From DAOVRD01 sp964521715 (lineage in GTDB: Bacteria; Planctomycetota; Brocadiia; SM23-32), in assembly GCA_964521715.1 (NCBI GenBank), contig CAZFSS010000010.1:71161-135160 (forward strand): 64,000 nt of DNA, read 5' to 3'. The position numbers were made by a program, and so were the translations under genes. Positions within the stretch are counted from its first letter, which is position 1; each line of letters starts with the position of its first letter. The notes beneath the pieces are model-generated. The model searched no databases and had not been told where the DNA came from. It worked only from the letters and a program-made list of their open reading frames with translations. Positions 8,253-17,746 of this stretch are shown here, in pieces.

Positions 8253-10181
8253 ATGACGCTGCGGGCCTTCCTTCTCGGGTTGATCGCCGTTGTGGCCGTC
8301 TGTCTGCTGGACCCCTTCACGTCGTTCAACAAGGGCTACGGCTGGAACACCGTCGGCCACTTCCCGCCGGCGGCCGTCTTCTTCCTCGTCCTGTTCACGG
8401 TCGTGGTCAATGTGCTCATCAAGCTGGTGAAGAGGAGCTGGGCGCTCAGGCAGGCCGAGCTGATGCTGATCTGGTGCATGCTGATTGTGGCCTGCATTGT
8501 GCCTTCGGACGGCCTGATGCGGTGGTGGTTCCCCATGCTGGCCGGCCCTCCCTACATCGCGCGTCGGGCCGACATCACCTGGAAGGAGACGTCGCTGGAG
8601 GCCGCGCCGGAGACGCTGCTGTTGACCAAACGCCCGGCCTCCGTCGCGGCGAAGCGCTTCTTCGAGGGTCAGAGGGGGGAAGGCCGCCTGCCCTGGACGC
8701 AGTGGCTCACCCCCATCAGCCGGTGGGCCGAGTTCATGGCCCTATTCTACCTGGCGACCTTCTTCCTCTGTGCCATCGTGAGGAAGCAGTGGGTGGAGCG
8801 GGAGCGGTTGCAGTTTCCGCTGGCGCGCGTTCCCCTCGAATTCACCGAGGGGGCCGCCGGCAGGGGATTGCTGACGGACCTGTTCTCCAACAGGACCTTC
8901 CAGATTGGGGTGCTGGCGACGGCCGCGTTCCGGTTCGTGCGGGCGGTGCCGCTGCTGTTCGGGAAGAGCAGCGGCTGGAGCATCTCCTTCCCGTTCGAGG
9001 ACGTCTTGAAGGGGACGCCTCTGGAGCAGCTCTACCTTCAGAACTTCGAGCTCTGGTGGACGCCGATCGGCTTTGCCTACCTCGTGCCGGCCGACGTGTC
9101 GCTGAGCGTCTGGTTCTTCTACCTGTTGGGGCGGGCCGAACTCCAGACGGCCTCCTGGTTCGGCTCGCCGCTGCACTACGGCGGCACGTGGAGCGACTTG
9201 ATGAACTGGCAGACCGCCGGCTCGTACATGATCTTCTCCGTGGGGGCTTTGTTCATGGCGCGTCGGCACCTGGCGGAGGTGTTCAAGAAGGCGACGGGAC
9301 TGGGGCGGGGGATAGACGACAGGGAGGAGCCCGTGGCGTACGCCGTGGGCTTCTGGGGGTTCGTCATCTGCTCGGCGGGCGCCATCGGGTGGTTCGTCTT
9401 CTACGGCATGAAGCTGTGGGTGGCGGTGGCGCTCTTCGCGCTGCTGATGTGCATCATGCTGGTGCACGCGCGCCTGGTGGCGCAGAGCGGCCTTTACATC
9501 AGCGCCTCCCTGTGGTCTGCGCCGAACGTGCTGCACGGGCTCTGCTTCGGCCGGGCATTCGGCGCGGCGGGCGCGGTTCTGGCCCAGATGCAGGACGGCA
9601 TCATGATGGGCAGCAACTACTCGTTCCTCTCGCCGCCGGCGATCCACTCGTTCAGGATAAGCGAGGTCTTCCAGCGGCGCCGCAGGCTGCTCCTGCCGGC
9701 GCTTTTCGTCGCGCTGTGGGTGGGCATCGCCGCTTCCTCGTGGACGTGCCTGACGCAGGGCTACAAGTACGGTGCGGCCAACTTCTCCGACACGTGGGGG
9801 GCGACGGGGTTGCCCAAGGCCATCTTCGACAGCGCGCACCAGAAGATCGAGCACCCGGAGCAGGTGGACCAGGCGAAGTGGGCGCCGTTCGGCATCGGCA
9901 TTGGGCTGACCGGCCTCGTGATGTTCATGCGCGCCCGGTTCTACTGGTGGCCCATCCATCCGATCGGCCTGTTGGCCATCTCCAACTGGCACGCGGACAG
10001 GATCTGGCTGCCCTTCTTGCTGGGCTGGCTGACGAAGGTGGGCCTGATGAAGTTCGGCAGCGGGCGATCGGTCCGAGAGGCGCGGTTCTTCTTCATCGCC
10101 CTCATCCTGGTCGAGTCATTCGTCGGGGTCGTCTCAACCATCGTCGGGACCCTCAGCAAGGGCGCCATCCCCGGATTCTGA
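8253..10181 (+). CDS. Polytopic membrane protein, DUF6785/DUF6784-like family, paralogue 2 of 8
   Basis: 642 residues from MTLRAFLLGL, with GAGGA at 8242-8246 as ribosome site; an upstream in-frame ATG at 8193 was rejected because it would run through that site. It groups with paralogue 5: both have TSFNKGYGWNT near the N terminus, the HARLV/RVV-QSG motif and PVR/R-type loops, and differ from paralogues 1, 3 and 4. Key motifs are RKQWVERERLQFPLARVPLEF, VPADVSLSVW, FRISEVFQRRRRL and FYWWPIHPIGLL. The C terminus, GAIPGF, matches the array consensus. It sits 126 bp after paralogue 1 on the same strand. Confidence 0.8.
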   Translation: MTLRAFLLGLIAVVAVCLLDPFTSFNKGYGWNTVGHFPPAAVFFLVLFTVVVNVLIKLVKRSWALRQAELMLIWCMLIVACIVPSDGLMRWWFPMLAGPPYIARRADITWKETSLEAAPETLLLTKRPASVAAKRFFEGQRGEGRLPWTQWLTPISRWAEFMALFYLATFFLCAIVRKQWVERERLQFPLARVPLEFTEGAAGRGLLTDLFSNRTFQIGVLATAAFRFVRAVPLLFGKSSGWSISFPFEDVLKGTPLEQLYLQNFELWWTPIGFAYLVPADVSLSVWFFYLLGRAELQTASWFGSPLHYGGTWSDLMNWQTAGSYMIFSVGALFMARRHLAEVFKKATGLGRGIDDREEPVAYAVGFWGFVICSAGAIGWFVFYGMKLWVAVALFALLMCIMLVHARLVAQSGLYISASLWSAPNVLHGLCFGRAFGAAGAVLAQMQDGIMMGSNYSFLSPPAIHSFRISEVFQRRRRLLLPALFVALWVGIAASSWTCLTQGYKYGAANFSDTWGATGLPKAIFDSAHQKIEHPEQVDQAKWAPFGIGIGLTGLVMFMRARFYWWPIHPIGLLAISNWHADRIWLPFLLGWLTKVGLMKFGSGRSVREARFFFIALILVESFVGVVSTIVGTLSKGAIPGF

Positions 10182-10218
10182 GCCGTCGGCTGCCGCCCTT
10201 CGCTCGCCGCGCTCCTCT

Positions 10219-10247
10219 TTGACGCCCGTGCTGCCGTGTCGTATGCT
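10219..10247 (+). promoter_or_regulatory. sigma70-type promoter before paralogue 3
   Basis: TTGACG at 10219-10224, a 17-bp spacer and TATGCT at 10242-10247, 45 bp before the ATG of paralogue 3. Confidence 0.7.
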
Positions 10248-10291
10248 CTCTGTTCCCGTTCTTGCCTTGCTCAGGGGTCAGCGGGGTCGAG

Positions 10292-12214
10292 ATGACGTGG
10301 CGGGCCTTCATCATCGGGATTCTCTTCGTTGCGGGGATAGCCTGCCTTGAGCCGTACGTCAGCCAGGGCAAAGGCTGGGGCGGCTTCAGCAGCACCTCCT
10401 TTCCCGGCGGCGCCGTCCTGGTGATCGTCGTCCTGACGGTCGGCCTGAACGTGCTGGTCAAGCTGATCCGGCGCGCCTGGGCGCTCAAGCAGGCCGAGCT
10501 CATGCTCATCTGGTGCATGCTCATCGTGGCGGCGACGTTTCCTGGGGACGGCTTCGCCCGCTTCTGGTACCCCCTGGTCGCCTCCGCGCCTTACCTGGCG
10601 CGGCGCGCGGACCTCGCCTGGGAGGAGGACGGGGCCCTGACCTACGCGCCGGAGGCCCTCGTCCTGAGCAACAGCCCGCGTTCCGTCGCGGCCAAGCAGT
10701 ACTACGAGGGAGCCGAGGGGCGCGTGCCGTGGCGCTACTGGTTCAGGCCGCTGGCCCACTGGACCGTGTTCTTCATCCTGCTCTACCTGGTGGTCTTCTT
10801 CCTGACCGCGATCCTCAGGCGGCAGTGGGTGGAGTCCGAGCGGCTGATGTTTCCGCTCGCGCGCGTTCCCCTCGAGTTCACCGAGGGGAGCGAAGGGGAA
10901 GGCCTGCTGCCCGGCATCTTCCGGGAGAAGGGATTCCTGATCGGGCTGGCCGTCGCCTTTGCCTTCCGGCTCTTCCGGGCGCTGCCGCTGTTCTTCGGGA
11001 AGGAGAACGTCATAGCGCTGGCGTTGCCCCTGCGCGACGTTTTCCAGGAGACGCCGCTGGAACCGATGAGCTTCGACAACATCGAGCTCTGGCCTTCGGC
11101 CATCGGGTTTGCGTACCTGGTGCCGGCCGACGTGTCGCTGAGCGTCTGGTTCTTCTACTGGTTCGCGCGGATGGAGCTCATGGCGACGACCTGGGTGGGC
11201 CTGCCGCAGTACGGGGGCACGTACGGCCACCTGATGAGCTGGCAGCAGGCGGGCGCCTATGTGGCCTTCACCGTGGGCATGCTGTTCATGGCGCGGCGGC
11301 ATCTGCTGGCGGTCCTGCGCAAGGCGGTTGGCCTGGCGCGCCTCGACGATTCGGAGGAGCCCGTCGGCTACAGGTTGGCGTTCTGGGGCCTGCTGCTCTC
11401 CCTGGCTGGCTGCCTGGGGTGGTACGTCTACCATGGCATGAAGCTCGGAGCAGCCGCTGCCGTGTTCGCCCTCATCATGTGCTGGTACCTCGTCTACGCC
11501 AGGATGGTGGCCCAGGGAGGGCTCTACGTCGGCCGGACGATATGGCGGCTGGCGGATCTGGTGCACGGCGTCAGCGGCGGCCGCCTCTTCACGGGCGCGG
11601 GCGCCGTCATCGCCAACGTGCAGGACACGCTGCTCGTGACCGGCGGGACGGCGTTCCTGGCGCCGATGGCCATGAACGCCTTCCGCATCTCCGAGGTCTT
11701 CGAGAGGCGCAGGCGCCGCCTGCTCGTGCCCGCTGTGATGATCGCATTTCTGGTCGCGCTGGCCCTCGGGACGTACTCGGCCCTCAGCACCGCCTACAGC
11801 CTCGGCGCGGCCAACATGGTGGACCCCTGGGCCCAGAAGGACGAGCCGAGGTGGCAGTTCGACAAGGCGGACAGGATGATCAAGCAGCCGAGTCAGTCGG
11901 CCGAGGCGTATCCGGGGCCGCTTGCGATCGGCGTGGTCGGCATGGCATTCATGATGTTCATGAGGGCGCGGTTCTACTGGTGGCCCATCCACGCCATCGG
12001 GCTCCTGACGTGCAGCAGTTGGCACGCGCACCGGCTCTGGCTGCCGTTCTTTCTGGGATGGCTGACGAAGGTGTGCATCATGAAGTTCAGCGGGGGGCGC
12101 CTGCTCAGGCACGCGCGCTACTTCTTCATCGCCCTCATCATCGTTGAGGCGTTCGTCGGCGGCGTCTCCACCATCGTGCGCACCATCAGCAAGGGCGTGG
12201 TGCCCGGCTTCTGA
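10292..12214 (+). CDS. Polytopic membrane protein, DUF6785/DUF6784-like family, paralogue 3 of 8
   Basis: 640 residues from MTWRAFIIGI; an earlier ATG at 10262 adds ten residues absent from the paralogues. It groups with paralogues 1 and 4: a conserved soluble loop after segment 3 (SPRSVAAKQYYEG, RVPWRYW) and TCSSWHAHRLWLPF in the penultimate membrane segment. It differs at the N terminus (CLEPYVSQGKGWG, where relatives have LLDPYTSF-KGYG). The stop is followed after 27 bp by paralogue 4 with no promoter between, so the two are probably cotranscribed. Confidence 0.8.
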   Translation: MTWRAFIIGILFVAGIACLEPYVSQGKGWGGFSSTSFPGGAVLVIVVLTVGLNVLVKLIRRAWALKQAELMLIWCMLIVAATFPGDGFARFWYPLVASAPYLARRADLAWEEDGALTYAPEALVLSNSPRSVAAKQYYEGAEGRVPWRYWFRPLAHWTVFFILLYLVVFFLTAILRRQWVESERLMFPLARVPLEFTEGSEGEGLLPGIFREKGFLIGLAVAFAFRLFRALPLFFGKENVIALALPLRDVFQETPLEPMSFDNIELWPSAIGFAYLVPADVSLSVWFFYWFARMELMATTWVGLPQYGGTYGHLMSWQQAGAYVAFTVGMLFMARRHLLAVLRKAVGLARLDDSEEPVGYRLAFWGLLLSLAGCLGWYVYHGMKLGAAAAVFALIMCWYLVYARMVAQGGLYVGRTIWRLADLVHGVSGGRLFTGAGAVIANVQDTLLVTGGTAFLAPMAMNAFRISEVFERRRRRLLVPAVMIAFLVALALGTYSALSTAYSLGAANMVDPWAQKDEPRWQFDKADRMIKQPSQSAEAYPGPLAIGVVGMAFMMFMRARFYWWPIHAIGLLTCSSWHAHRLWLPFFLGWLTKVCIMKFSGGRLLRHARYFFIALIIVEAFVGGVSTIVRTISKGVVPGF

Positions 12215-12241
12215 GCTTGACGGTGCCGGCAAGGAGGCGGA

Positions 12242-14200
12242 ATGACCTGGCGCGCCTTCATCCTCGGCATCCTCGTCGTGGCGGGCATCAGCCTGCTGGA
12301 TCCGTACACGTCCTTCATCAAAGGCTATGGCGGCTTCACTTCGCACTCGTTCCCCGGGGGCGCCGTTCTCGTCCTGGTGGTGCTTACGGTCGGCGTCAAC
12401 GTGCTGCTGAAGCTGGCGCGCCGCGGCTGGGAGTTGACGCGGCCGGAGCTGATGCTGATCTGGTGCATGCTGATCGTCAGCGCGGCCATCCCGGACGAGG
12501 GCATCGGGCTCTACTGGTACTCCATCATCGCGGGAGCGCCGTACATCGCGCGCAGGGACGACGTCTACTGGGAGGAGGACGGCGCGCTCACGCAGGCCCC
12601 GGCCGGCCTGGTGCTGAGCAAGGATCCGAAGTCGGTCGCGGCAAGGCAGTACTACGAAGGGGCGGGGGAAGGGGCGCACGTGCCGTGGCGCATCTGGCTC
12701 GGGCCGCTGACGCGCTGGGCCGTCTTCCTTCTGATGTTGTATCTGGCGGTTCTGTTTCTGTGCGCCATTCTCCGCAGGCAATGGGTGGACGTGGAGCGCT
12801 TGCAGTTTCCGCTGGCGCGCGTGCCGCTGGAGTTCACCGAGGGCTCGTCCCCGTCGGCCTCCGGCCTGGGGGAGGACATGGGCGGCCGCCTGTTGCCGGA
12901 CCTGTTTCGCAGCAAGGCTTTCCTGGCCGGCGTGGTTGCCACGTCGGCGCTGAGGCTCGCCAGGGCAGCGCCGCTGTTCTTCGGAGGGACGGCGACGGTC
13001 CCCCTGACGATCGGGCTCAAGGACGTGCTTCAGGAGACGCCGCTTCAGTACACGGACTTCTTCAACTTCGGCTTCATCCCGTCCGCCGTGGGGTTTGCGT
13101 TCCTCGTGCCCTCGGGCGTCTCCTTGAGCGTGTGGTTCTTTTTCCTCTTCGGTCGGGCCGAGCTGCAGGCCGCGTACTGGCTGGCGCTGCCGGACGCGTC
13201 GGGCACGTACAGCCCCCTGATGAACTGGCAGCAGGCCGGTGCGCACATGGCTTTCTTCGTGGGGATGCTTGTGATGGCCCGGCGTCATCTGGCCGCCGTC
13301 TGCCGGAAGGCGCTCGGCCGCGGGCTGCAGTGGGACGACTCGACGGAGCCGGTCGGCCTGAGGACTGCCTTCTGGGGTTTCGCGGCCTCCATCGCAGGCT
13401 GCGCGGCGTGGTCCTGCTATTACGGAATGGGGCTCGTGGCGGCGATTGCCGTGCTGCTCGTGATCTTCTGTTCGTTCATGGTCTACGCGCGCATGGTCGC
13501 GCAGAGCGGGCTCTTTGTGAGCCACAACTCATGGGGTGCGGCGGGGGTCGTCCACGGCCTGAGCGGCGGCCGGGCTTTCGGCGGGGCCGGCGCCGTCGTC
13601 GCCAGCATGCAGTCCTCGCTGCTGGTCTCGAACGTGACGACCGTGCTCGCCCCGATGGCGGTGTGCGCGCTGCGGATCTCGAGCGTGATCGAGAGGCGGC
13701 GGCGGCTGTTCCTGCCGGTCCTGTTCATCTCGATCGTCGTCGCGATTCTCTGCACCACGTCCACGGTCCTGCGCCAGGCGTACTCGCATGGCGCCCTCAA
13801 CTTCGCCAGCCAGTGGGGGCAGACGGGCCTGCCGAAGCAGACGTTCGACATGGCGAACTGGATCATCACGCAGCCGACCCAATCCGCCCGCGTGCACCTG
13901 CTGGGACTGCTCCTCGGGGCCGGGCTGACCGGGTTCGTCATGTTCATGCGCACGCGGTTCTACTGGTGGCCGGTGCATCCGATCGGGCTGCTCGCCAACA
14001 GCACGTGGTGGGCGCAGCACCTCTGGTTTCCGTTCTTCTTGGGCTGGCTGACGAAGGTGTGCATCATGAGATTCTCAGGCGGGCGGGTGCTGCGCGACGC
14101 GCGATGCTTCTTCATTGCCCTCATCATCGTCGAGGCGTTCGCGGACGGCGTCTCGGCCATCGTTCGCACGATCACTCACGGCGCCGTTCCCGGTTTCTGA
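12242..14200 (+). CDS. Polytopic membrane protein, DUF6785/DUF6784-like family, paralogue 4 of 8
   Basis: 652 residues, the longest of the eight, because of a Ser/Gly-rich insertion (SPSASGLGEDMG) directly after the EFTEGS motif. An AAGGAGG Shine-Dalgarno precedes the ATG. It has ANSTWWAQHLWFPFFLGW where paralogues 1 and 3 have SSWHAHRLWLPF. It lies only 27 bp from paralogue 3 and is the one member of the array with no promoter-like sequence of its own. Confidence 0.8.
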   Translation: MTWRAFILGILVVAGISLLDPYTSFIKGYGGFTSHSFPGGAVLVLVVLTVGVNVLLKLARRGWELTRPELMLIWCMLIVSAAIPDEGIGLYWYSIIAGAPYIARRDDVYWEEDGALTQAPAGLVLSKDPKSVAARQYYEGAGEGAHVPWRIWLGPLTRWAVFLLMLYLAVLFLCAILRRQWVDVERLQFPLARVPLEFTEGSSPSASGLGEDMGGRLLPDLFRSKAFLAGVVATSALRLARAAPLFFGGTATVPLTIGLKDVLQETPLQYTDFFNFGFIPSAVGFAFLVPSGVSLSVWFFFLFGRAELQAAYWLALPDASGTYSPLMNWQQAGAHMAFFVGMLVMARRHLAAVCRKALGRGLQWDDSTEPVGLRTAFWGFAASIAGCAAWSCYYGMGLVAAIAVLLVIFCSFMVYARMVAQSGLFVSHNSWGAAGVVHGLSGGRAFGGAGAVVASMQSSLLVSNVTTVLAPMAVCALRISSVIERRRRLFLPVLFISIVVAILCTTSTVLRQAYSHGALNFASQWGQTGLPKQTFDMANWIITQPTQSARVHLLGLLLGAGLTGFVMFMRTRFYWWPVHPIGLLANSTWWAQHLWFPFFLGWLTKVCIMRFSGGRVLRDARCFFIALIIVEAFADGVSAIVRTITHGAVPGF

Positions 14201-14228
14201 GGCGGCCGTCCGGCCCGGCATTCCCTCT

Positions 14229-14257
14229 TTGACCGGGGCGCCTCCCCTGCCTATACT
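14229..14257 (+). promoter_or_regulatory. sigma70-type promoter before paralogue 5
   Basis: TTGACC at 14229-14234, a 17-bp spacer and TATACT at 14252-14257, 50 bp before the ATG. Confidence 0.75.
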
Positions 14258-14307
14258 CCTCAAGGCGGCTGCGACTCCGCAGCCACAGACCATCGGATCG
14301 TCCGCCC

Positions 14308-16248
14308 ATGACCTGGCGCGCCTTCATCATCGGCCTGATCGCGGTCGTCGGCATCGCCCTGCTTGACCCGTACACGTCCTTCAACAAGGGCTACGGGTGG
14401 AACACGCAGAGCCACTTCCCGGCCGGGGCCGGTTTTGTACTTGTCGTGGTCACGGTGGGCCTGAACGCGGCCATCAAGCTCCTCAGGAGAAGGGCGGCCC
14501 TGACGCACGCCGAGCTGATGCTGGTCTGGTGCATGTTGATCGTGGGCTGCGCGGTGCCGTCGAACCTGATGCGCTTCTGGCCGCCTGTGATGGCCGCGCC
14601 GGCCTACCTGGCCCGGCGGCAGGACATAGCGTGGCAGGAGACGGCCCTGCAAGCCGCGCCCAAGGCGCTCCTGATGACCAAGGACCCCAAGTCCGTGGCG
14701 GTCAAGCAGTTCTTCGAGGGATGGCGCGAGAGGGAGGGCCGCGTGCCGTGGATGCAGTGGCTGGCGCCCATGAGCCGGTGGGCCGTGCTGATGGCATTCT
14801 TCTACCTGGCCACCTTCTTCCTGTGCGCCATCCTGAGGCGGCAGTGGGTTGACAGGGAACGGCTCCAGTTCCCCCTGGCGCGCGTGCCGCTCGACTTCAC
14901 CGAGGGCAGCGAAGGCGCAGGCCTGCTGCCGCCCGTGTTCGCAAGCCGGGCCTTCCTGATGGGCCTTGCCGGCGCCGCCGCGCTGAGGCTCGTGCGCACG
15001 CTCCCCTTCGTCTTCGGCTCCGAGACGGCCTGGAACTTCACCGTGCCGCTTCGGGACGTGTTCCAGCAGACTCCTCTGGAGCAGCTCTCGTTCGAGAACT
15101 TCGCCCTGAACTGGATGCCGATCGGCCTGGCCTACCTGGTGCCGGCCGACGTCTCGCTCAGCATCTGGCTGTTCTACCTGTTCGGCCGGGTCGAGTTGCA
15201 GACGGCGGCCTGGCTCGGCTCTCCGCTCTACTACGGCGGGACCTACAGCGAATTGATTCGCTGGCAGCGGTTCGGCGCCTACGTTGCCTTCACCGTGGGG
15301 GCCCTGTTCATGGCGCGGCGCCATCTGGCTGGCGTGGCGAAGCAGGCGTTCGGCCGAGGCCGGGCCGGGGACGACGCCGGCGAGCCGGTCGGCTACCGGC
15401 TCAGCTTCTGGGGCCTGGCCGTCTGCTGCGCCGGCGCGATCGGCTGGTTCGTCTGGTACGGCGTAAGCGTGTGGGCCGCTGCGGCGCTGCTGGCCCTGCT
15501 GCTGTGCATCGAGTTCGTGCATGCGCGGGTCGTCTCGCAGAGCGGCATCTACCGCACCTCCCCTCTGGACCAGGGGCCGACGCTGCTGAACGCCCTGGCG
15601 GCCGGACGGCTCTTCGGGGCGACGGGCGCCGTGGTGGCCAACATGCAGTACACGATCATGATCAACGGCAATAACTCGATGCTGGGGCCGGCCGCGATCC
15701 ACTGCTTCCGCATAAGCGAGGTGTTCGGGCGACGGCGCAGGCTACTTCTGCCGGCGCTGCTGGTGGCCCTGGGGGCGGCCATGTGCGCCTCCGCCTTCAC
15801 GTCCATCCATCAGGGCTACAGCGGCGGCGCGCTGAACTACAGCAACGTGTGGGCGGCGATCGACAACCCGCGCAGCGCGTTCGACCTCGCCCATGAGATG
15901 ATCCGCAGGCCCGAGGGCGTCGCGCCCGCGCGCTGGGTGCCGCTGGGGCTCGGCATCGGGCTGACGAGCCTCGTGATGTTCATGCGCGCCCGGTTCTACT
16001 GGTGGCCGCTGCATCCGGTCGGGCTGCTGGCCTTCGCGTGCTACGGGCTGGATCGGATGTGGTTCTCGTTCATGCTCGGATGGCTCATCAAGGTGGCGTT
16101 CCTGCGGTTTGGCAGCGGTCGCCTGCTGCGGCAGGGGCGGCTGTTCTTTGTGGGCTTCATCATGACGGAGCTGTTCTTCGACGGGGCGTGGACGCTGGCA
16201 AGCTGGCTGACGGCGGGCGGCGTGCCGGGCGCCGGCGTGTGGATCTAA
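14308..16248 (+). CDS. Polytopic membrane protein, DUF6785/DUF6784-like family, paralogue 5 of 8
   Basis: 646 residues from MTWRAFIIGLIAV. It shares TSFNKGYGWNT and the HARVVSQSG motif with paralogue 2. It is the most divergent of cluster A at the C terminus: FACYGLDRMWFSFMLGW replaces the SSWHAHRLW pattern, and the last residues are GGVPGAGVWI, not the VPGF ending. The acidic Glu of LEFTEG is Asp here (LDFTEGSEGAG). It is the last gene of cluster A and is followed by an inverted-repeat-bounded non-coding segment. Confidence 0.8.
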   Translation: MTWRAFIIGLIAVVGIALLDPYTSFNKGYGWNTQSHFPAGAGFVLVVVTVGLNAAIKLLRRRAALTHAELMLVWCMLIVGCAVPSNLMRFWPPVMAAPAYLARRQDIAWQETALQAAPKALLMTKDPKSVAVKQFFEGWREREGRVPWMQWLAPMSRWAVLMAFFYLATFFLCAILRRQWVDRERLQFPLARVPLDFTEGSEGAGLLPPVFASRAFLMGLAGAAALRLVRTLPFVFGSETAWNFTVPLRDVFQQTPLEQLSFENFALNWMPIGLAYLVPADVSLSIWLFYLFGRVELQTAAWLGSPLYYGGTYSELIRWQRFGAYVAFTVGALFMARRHLAGVAKQAFGRGRAGDDAGEPVGYRLSFWGLAVCCAGAIGWFVWYGVSVWAAAALLALLLCIEFVHARVVSQSGIYRTSPLDQGPTLLNALAAGRLFGATGAVVANMQYTIMINGNNSMLGPAAIHCFRISEVFGRRRRLLLPALLVALGAAMCASAFTSIHQGYSGGALNYSNVWAAIDNPRSAFDLAHEMIRRPEGVAPARWVPLGLGIGLTSLVMFMRARFYWWPLHPVGLLAFACYGLDRMWFSFMLGWLIKVAFLRFGSGRLLRQGRLFFVGFIMTELFFDGAWTLASWLTAGGVPGAGVWI

Positions 16249-16413
16249 GAGCCCCCAACAGTACCCCCTGCTGGCTTCGGCCGGCTGCAGCACCGCCCTG
16301 CGGCGTCGGGCTGCATCGGCGATGCTGTGCCTCTGCATCGCCTGCTTCGCCCTCCTTGCATGGCGGAGCTTCGCTCGGCCTCGGGCCGACGCGTGGGGTT
16401 CTGTTGGGGGCTC
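16249..16413. repeat. Non-coding element bounded by 13-bp inverted repeats
   Basis: GAGCCCCCAACAG at 16249-16261 is exactly inverted at 16401-16413, and the match continues inward for about six more bases with one mismatch. The interior is G+C-rich with short internal inverted repeats (GCATCGGCGATGC) and no gene. It begins directly after the stop of paralogue 5. It could be a MITE-like element or a very large terminator-type structure; no transposase is near. Confidence 0.55.
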
Positions 16414-16442
16414 CGCGCCGCCCGGGCCGGTCGGCAGACGCG

Positions 16443-16471
16443 TTGAAGGCCCTGTGCGGCTGTGGTAGCAT
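16443..16471 (+). promoter_or_regulatory. sigma70-type promoter of the xylose-isomerase-like gene
   Basis: TTGAAG at 16443-16448, a 17-bp spacer and TAGCAT at 16466-16471, 42 bp before the ATG at 16514. Confidence 0.55.
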
Positions 16472-16513
16472 GGGCGCCGCTGTGGTCCGGAACTCTCGAA
16501 AGGAGCAGGGGCG

Positions 16514-17674
16514 ATGGCTTTTGTGAGCACGAAGTATCAGGCCGAGCGAAGAAGTCCCGATAAGCTCGTGCAGCACCTGAAGGAATTCGAGCTGGAGCTG
16601 AAGTTCTCGGCGGGCGTCTGGTTCTTCTTCCCCGGCGGCGGGCGGTTCCACGATTCGTACATCGACAGGCCGGCAAAGCCCGACGAGTGGCTCGAGCGCG
16701 TCTTCGAGATCGCCGCGCCTCTGGCCAAGCACGGGCTCCAGGGCCTCGAGGCCCACTACCCGAACGAGGTCAACGAGGAGAACATCGACCGCTACGTCGA
16801 GTTCGGCAAGCAGACGGGCATACGGCTCATCACCATCGTGCCGAACCTGTTCTTCGATCGGCAGTTCGAGTTTGGGGCGCTGAGCAGTCCGATAGCGAAG
16901 GTGCGCCGCAACGCGATCGAGCGGGCCAGGATAGCCCTCGGGTTGAACAAGCGGATCGGCACGGACTTCGCCATCGTCTGGCCAGGGATCGACGGGTTTG
17001 ATAATCCGTTCGGGATGGACTTCATGGCAGCCAGGGATCGCTTCTGCGAGGGGCTGGCGGAGGCGATGGACGCCGTGCCCGGCGTGCGCGTCGCGGAGGA
17101 GCCGAAGCCCTATGAACCGCGGGCCAGGATCCTCTACGGCACCACGCCGGAGGGATTGCTGATGGGCCAGAAGACGGAATCCCTCCTGAAGAACCCGGCG
17201 AACCGGAAGATCCTCGACAAGGGCGAGGCCCTGGTCGGCATGAACCCGGAGGTCGGCCACGTCCTGATGGGCTTCGAGGACCTGGCGTACTCCTTCAGCC
17301 TGGTTATGGAGTACGGGCGGCTCTTCCACACCCACTGGAACGGCCAGCCGCTGGGCAACTACGACCAGGACCAGAACGTCGGCACCATCAGCCCGGAGCA
17401 GGCCGAGGCCGCCCTCTACGTGCTGAAGATGCACGGCTACCGGGGCTACCTCGGCATAGACATCAACCCTGAGCGCATGCCGGTCGAGCGGGCCCTGATC
17501 AACTGCATGGACGCGATCAAGGCCATGAACGAGCGGATCAACCGCCTGGACCACGAGAAGATCATCGCCTGCGCCACGAAGCCGGACAAGAACCGCGGCC
17601 TGCTGGAGGCGCTGCTGACCCGCGCCCGGGCCCCGAAGGGGGTGCGGCTGTCGAGAATGCCCCGCGTACAGTAG
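16514..17674 (+). CDS. Xylose-isomerase-like TIM-barrel sugar isomerase
   Basis: 386 residues, cytoplasmic. The motif order fits the xylose isomerase-like TIM-barrel superfamily: LQGLEAHYPNEV, EEPKPYEPRA with a likely metal-binding Glu, GMNPEVGHVLMG with Glu and His, FHTHWNGQPLGNYDQDQNVG with metal-type His/Asp residues, and YLGIDINPERM. The last set closely resembles the C-terminal active-site strand of xylose and rhamnose isomerases. The exact substrate (xylose, rhamnose, allulose or another ketose/aldose pair) is not resolved. AGGAG lies before the ATG. Its position straight after five membrane paralogues is the main hint that cluster A relates to sugar use. Confidence 0.75.
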   Translation: MAFVSTKYQAERRSPDKLVQHLKEFELELKFSAGVWFFFPGGGRFHDSYIDRPAKPDEWLERVFEIAAPLAKHGLQGLEAHYPNEVNEENIDRYVEFGKQTGIRLITIVPNLFFDRQFEFGALSSPIAKVRRNAIERARIALGLNKRIGTDFAIVWPGIDGFDNPFGMDFMAARDRFCEGLAEAMDAVPGVRVAEEPKPYEPRARILYGTTPEGLLMGQKTESLLKNPANRKILDKGEALVGMNPEVGHVLMGFEDLAYSFSLVMEYGRLFHTHWNGQPLGNYDQDQNVGTISPEQAEAALYVLKMHGYRGYLGIDINPERMPVERALINCMDAIKAMNERINRLDHEKIIACATKPDKNRGLLEALLTRARAPKGVRLSRMPRVQ

Positions 17675-17702
17675 ACAGTTCACAGTTGCCAGTTGCCAGT
17701 CG
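17669..17702. repeat. Heptanucleotide CAGTT repeat, left of the four-helix-bundle gene
   Basis: A run of 7-bp units, ACAGTTC-ACAGTTG-CCAGTTG-CCAGTCG, overlaps the stop of the preceding gene. The same kind of unit occurs inverted at 18189-18216 beyond the four-helix-bundle gene. Confidence 0.65.
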
Positions 17703-17746
17703 ACGGCGCCCGCCCGTCTATCCTCTGACGCGGGCTGACAGAGCGG

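Noticed and set aside
10271..13525. 1084-codon minus-strand open frame across paralogues 3 and 4
   Set aside because: It is antisense to two well supported genes, rich in Arg/His/Gln/Glu as expected from reversed high-G+C codons, and has no domain or ribosome site.
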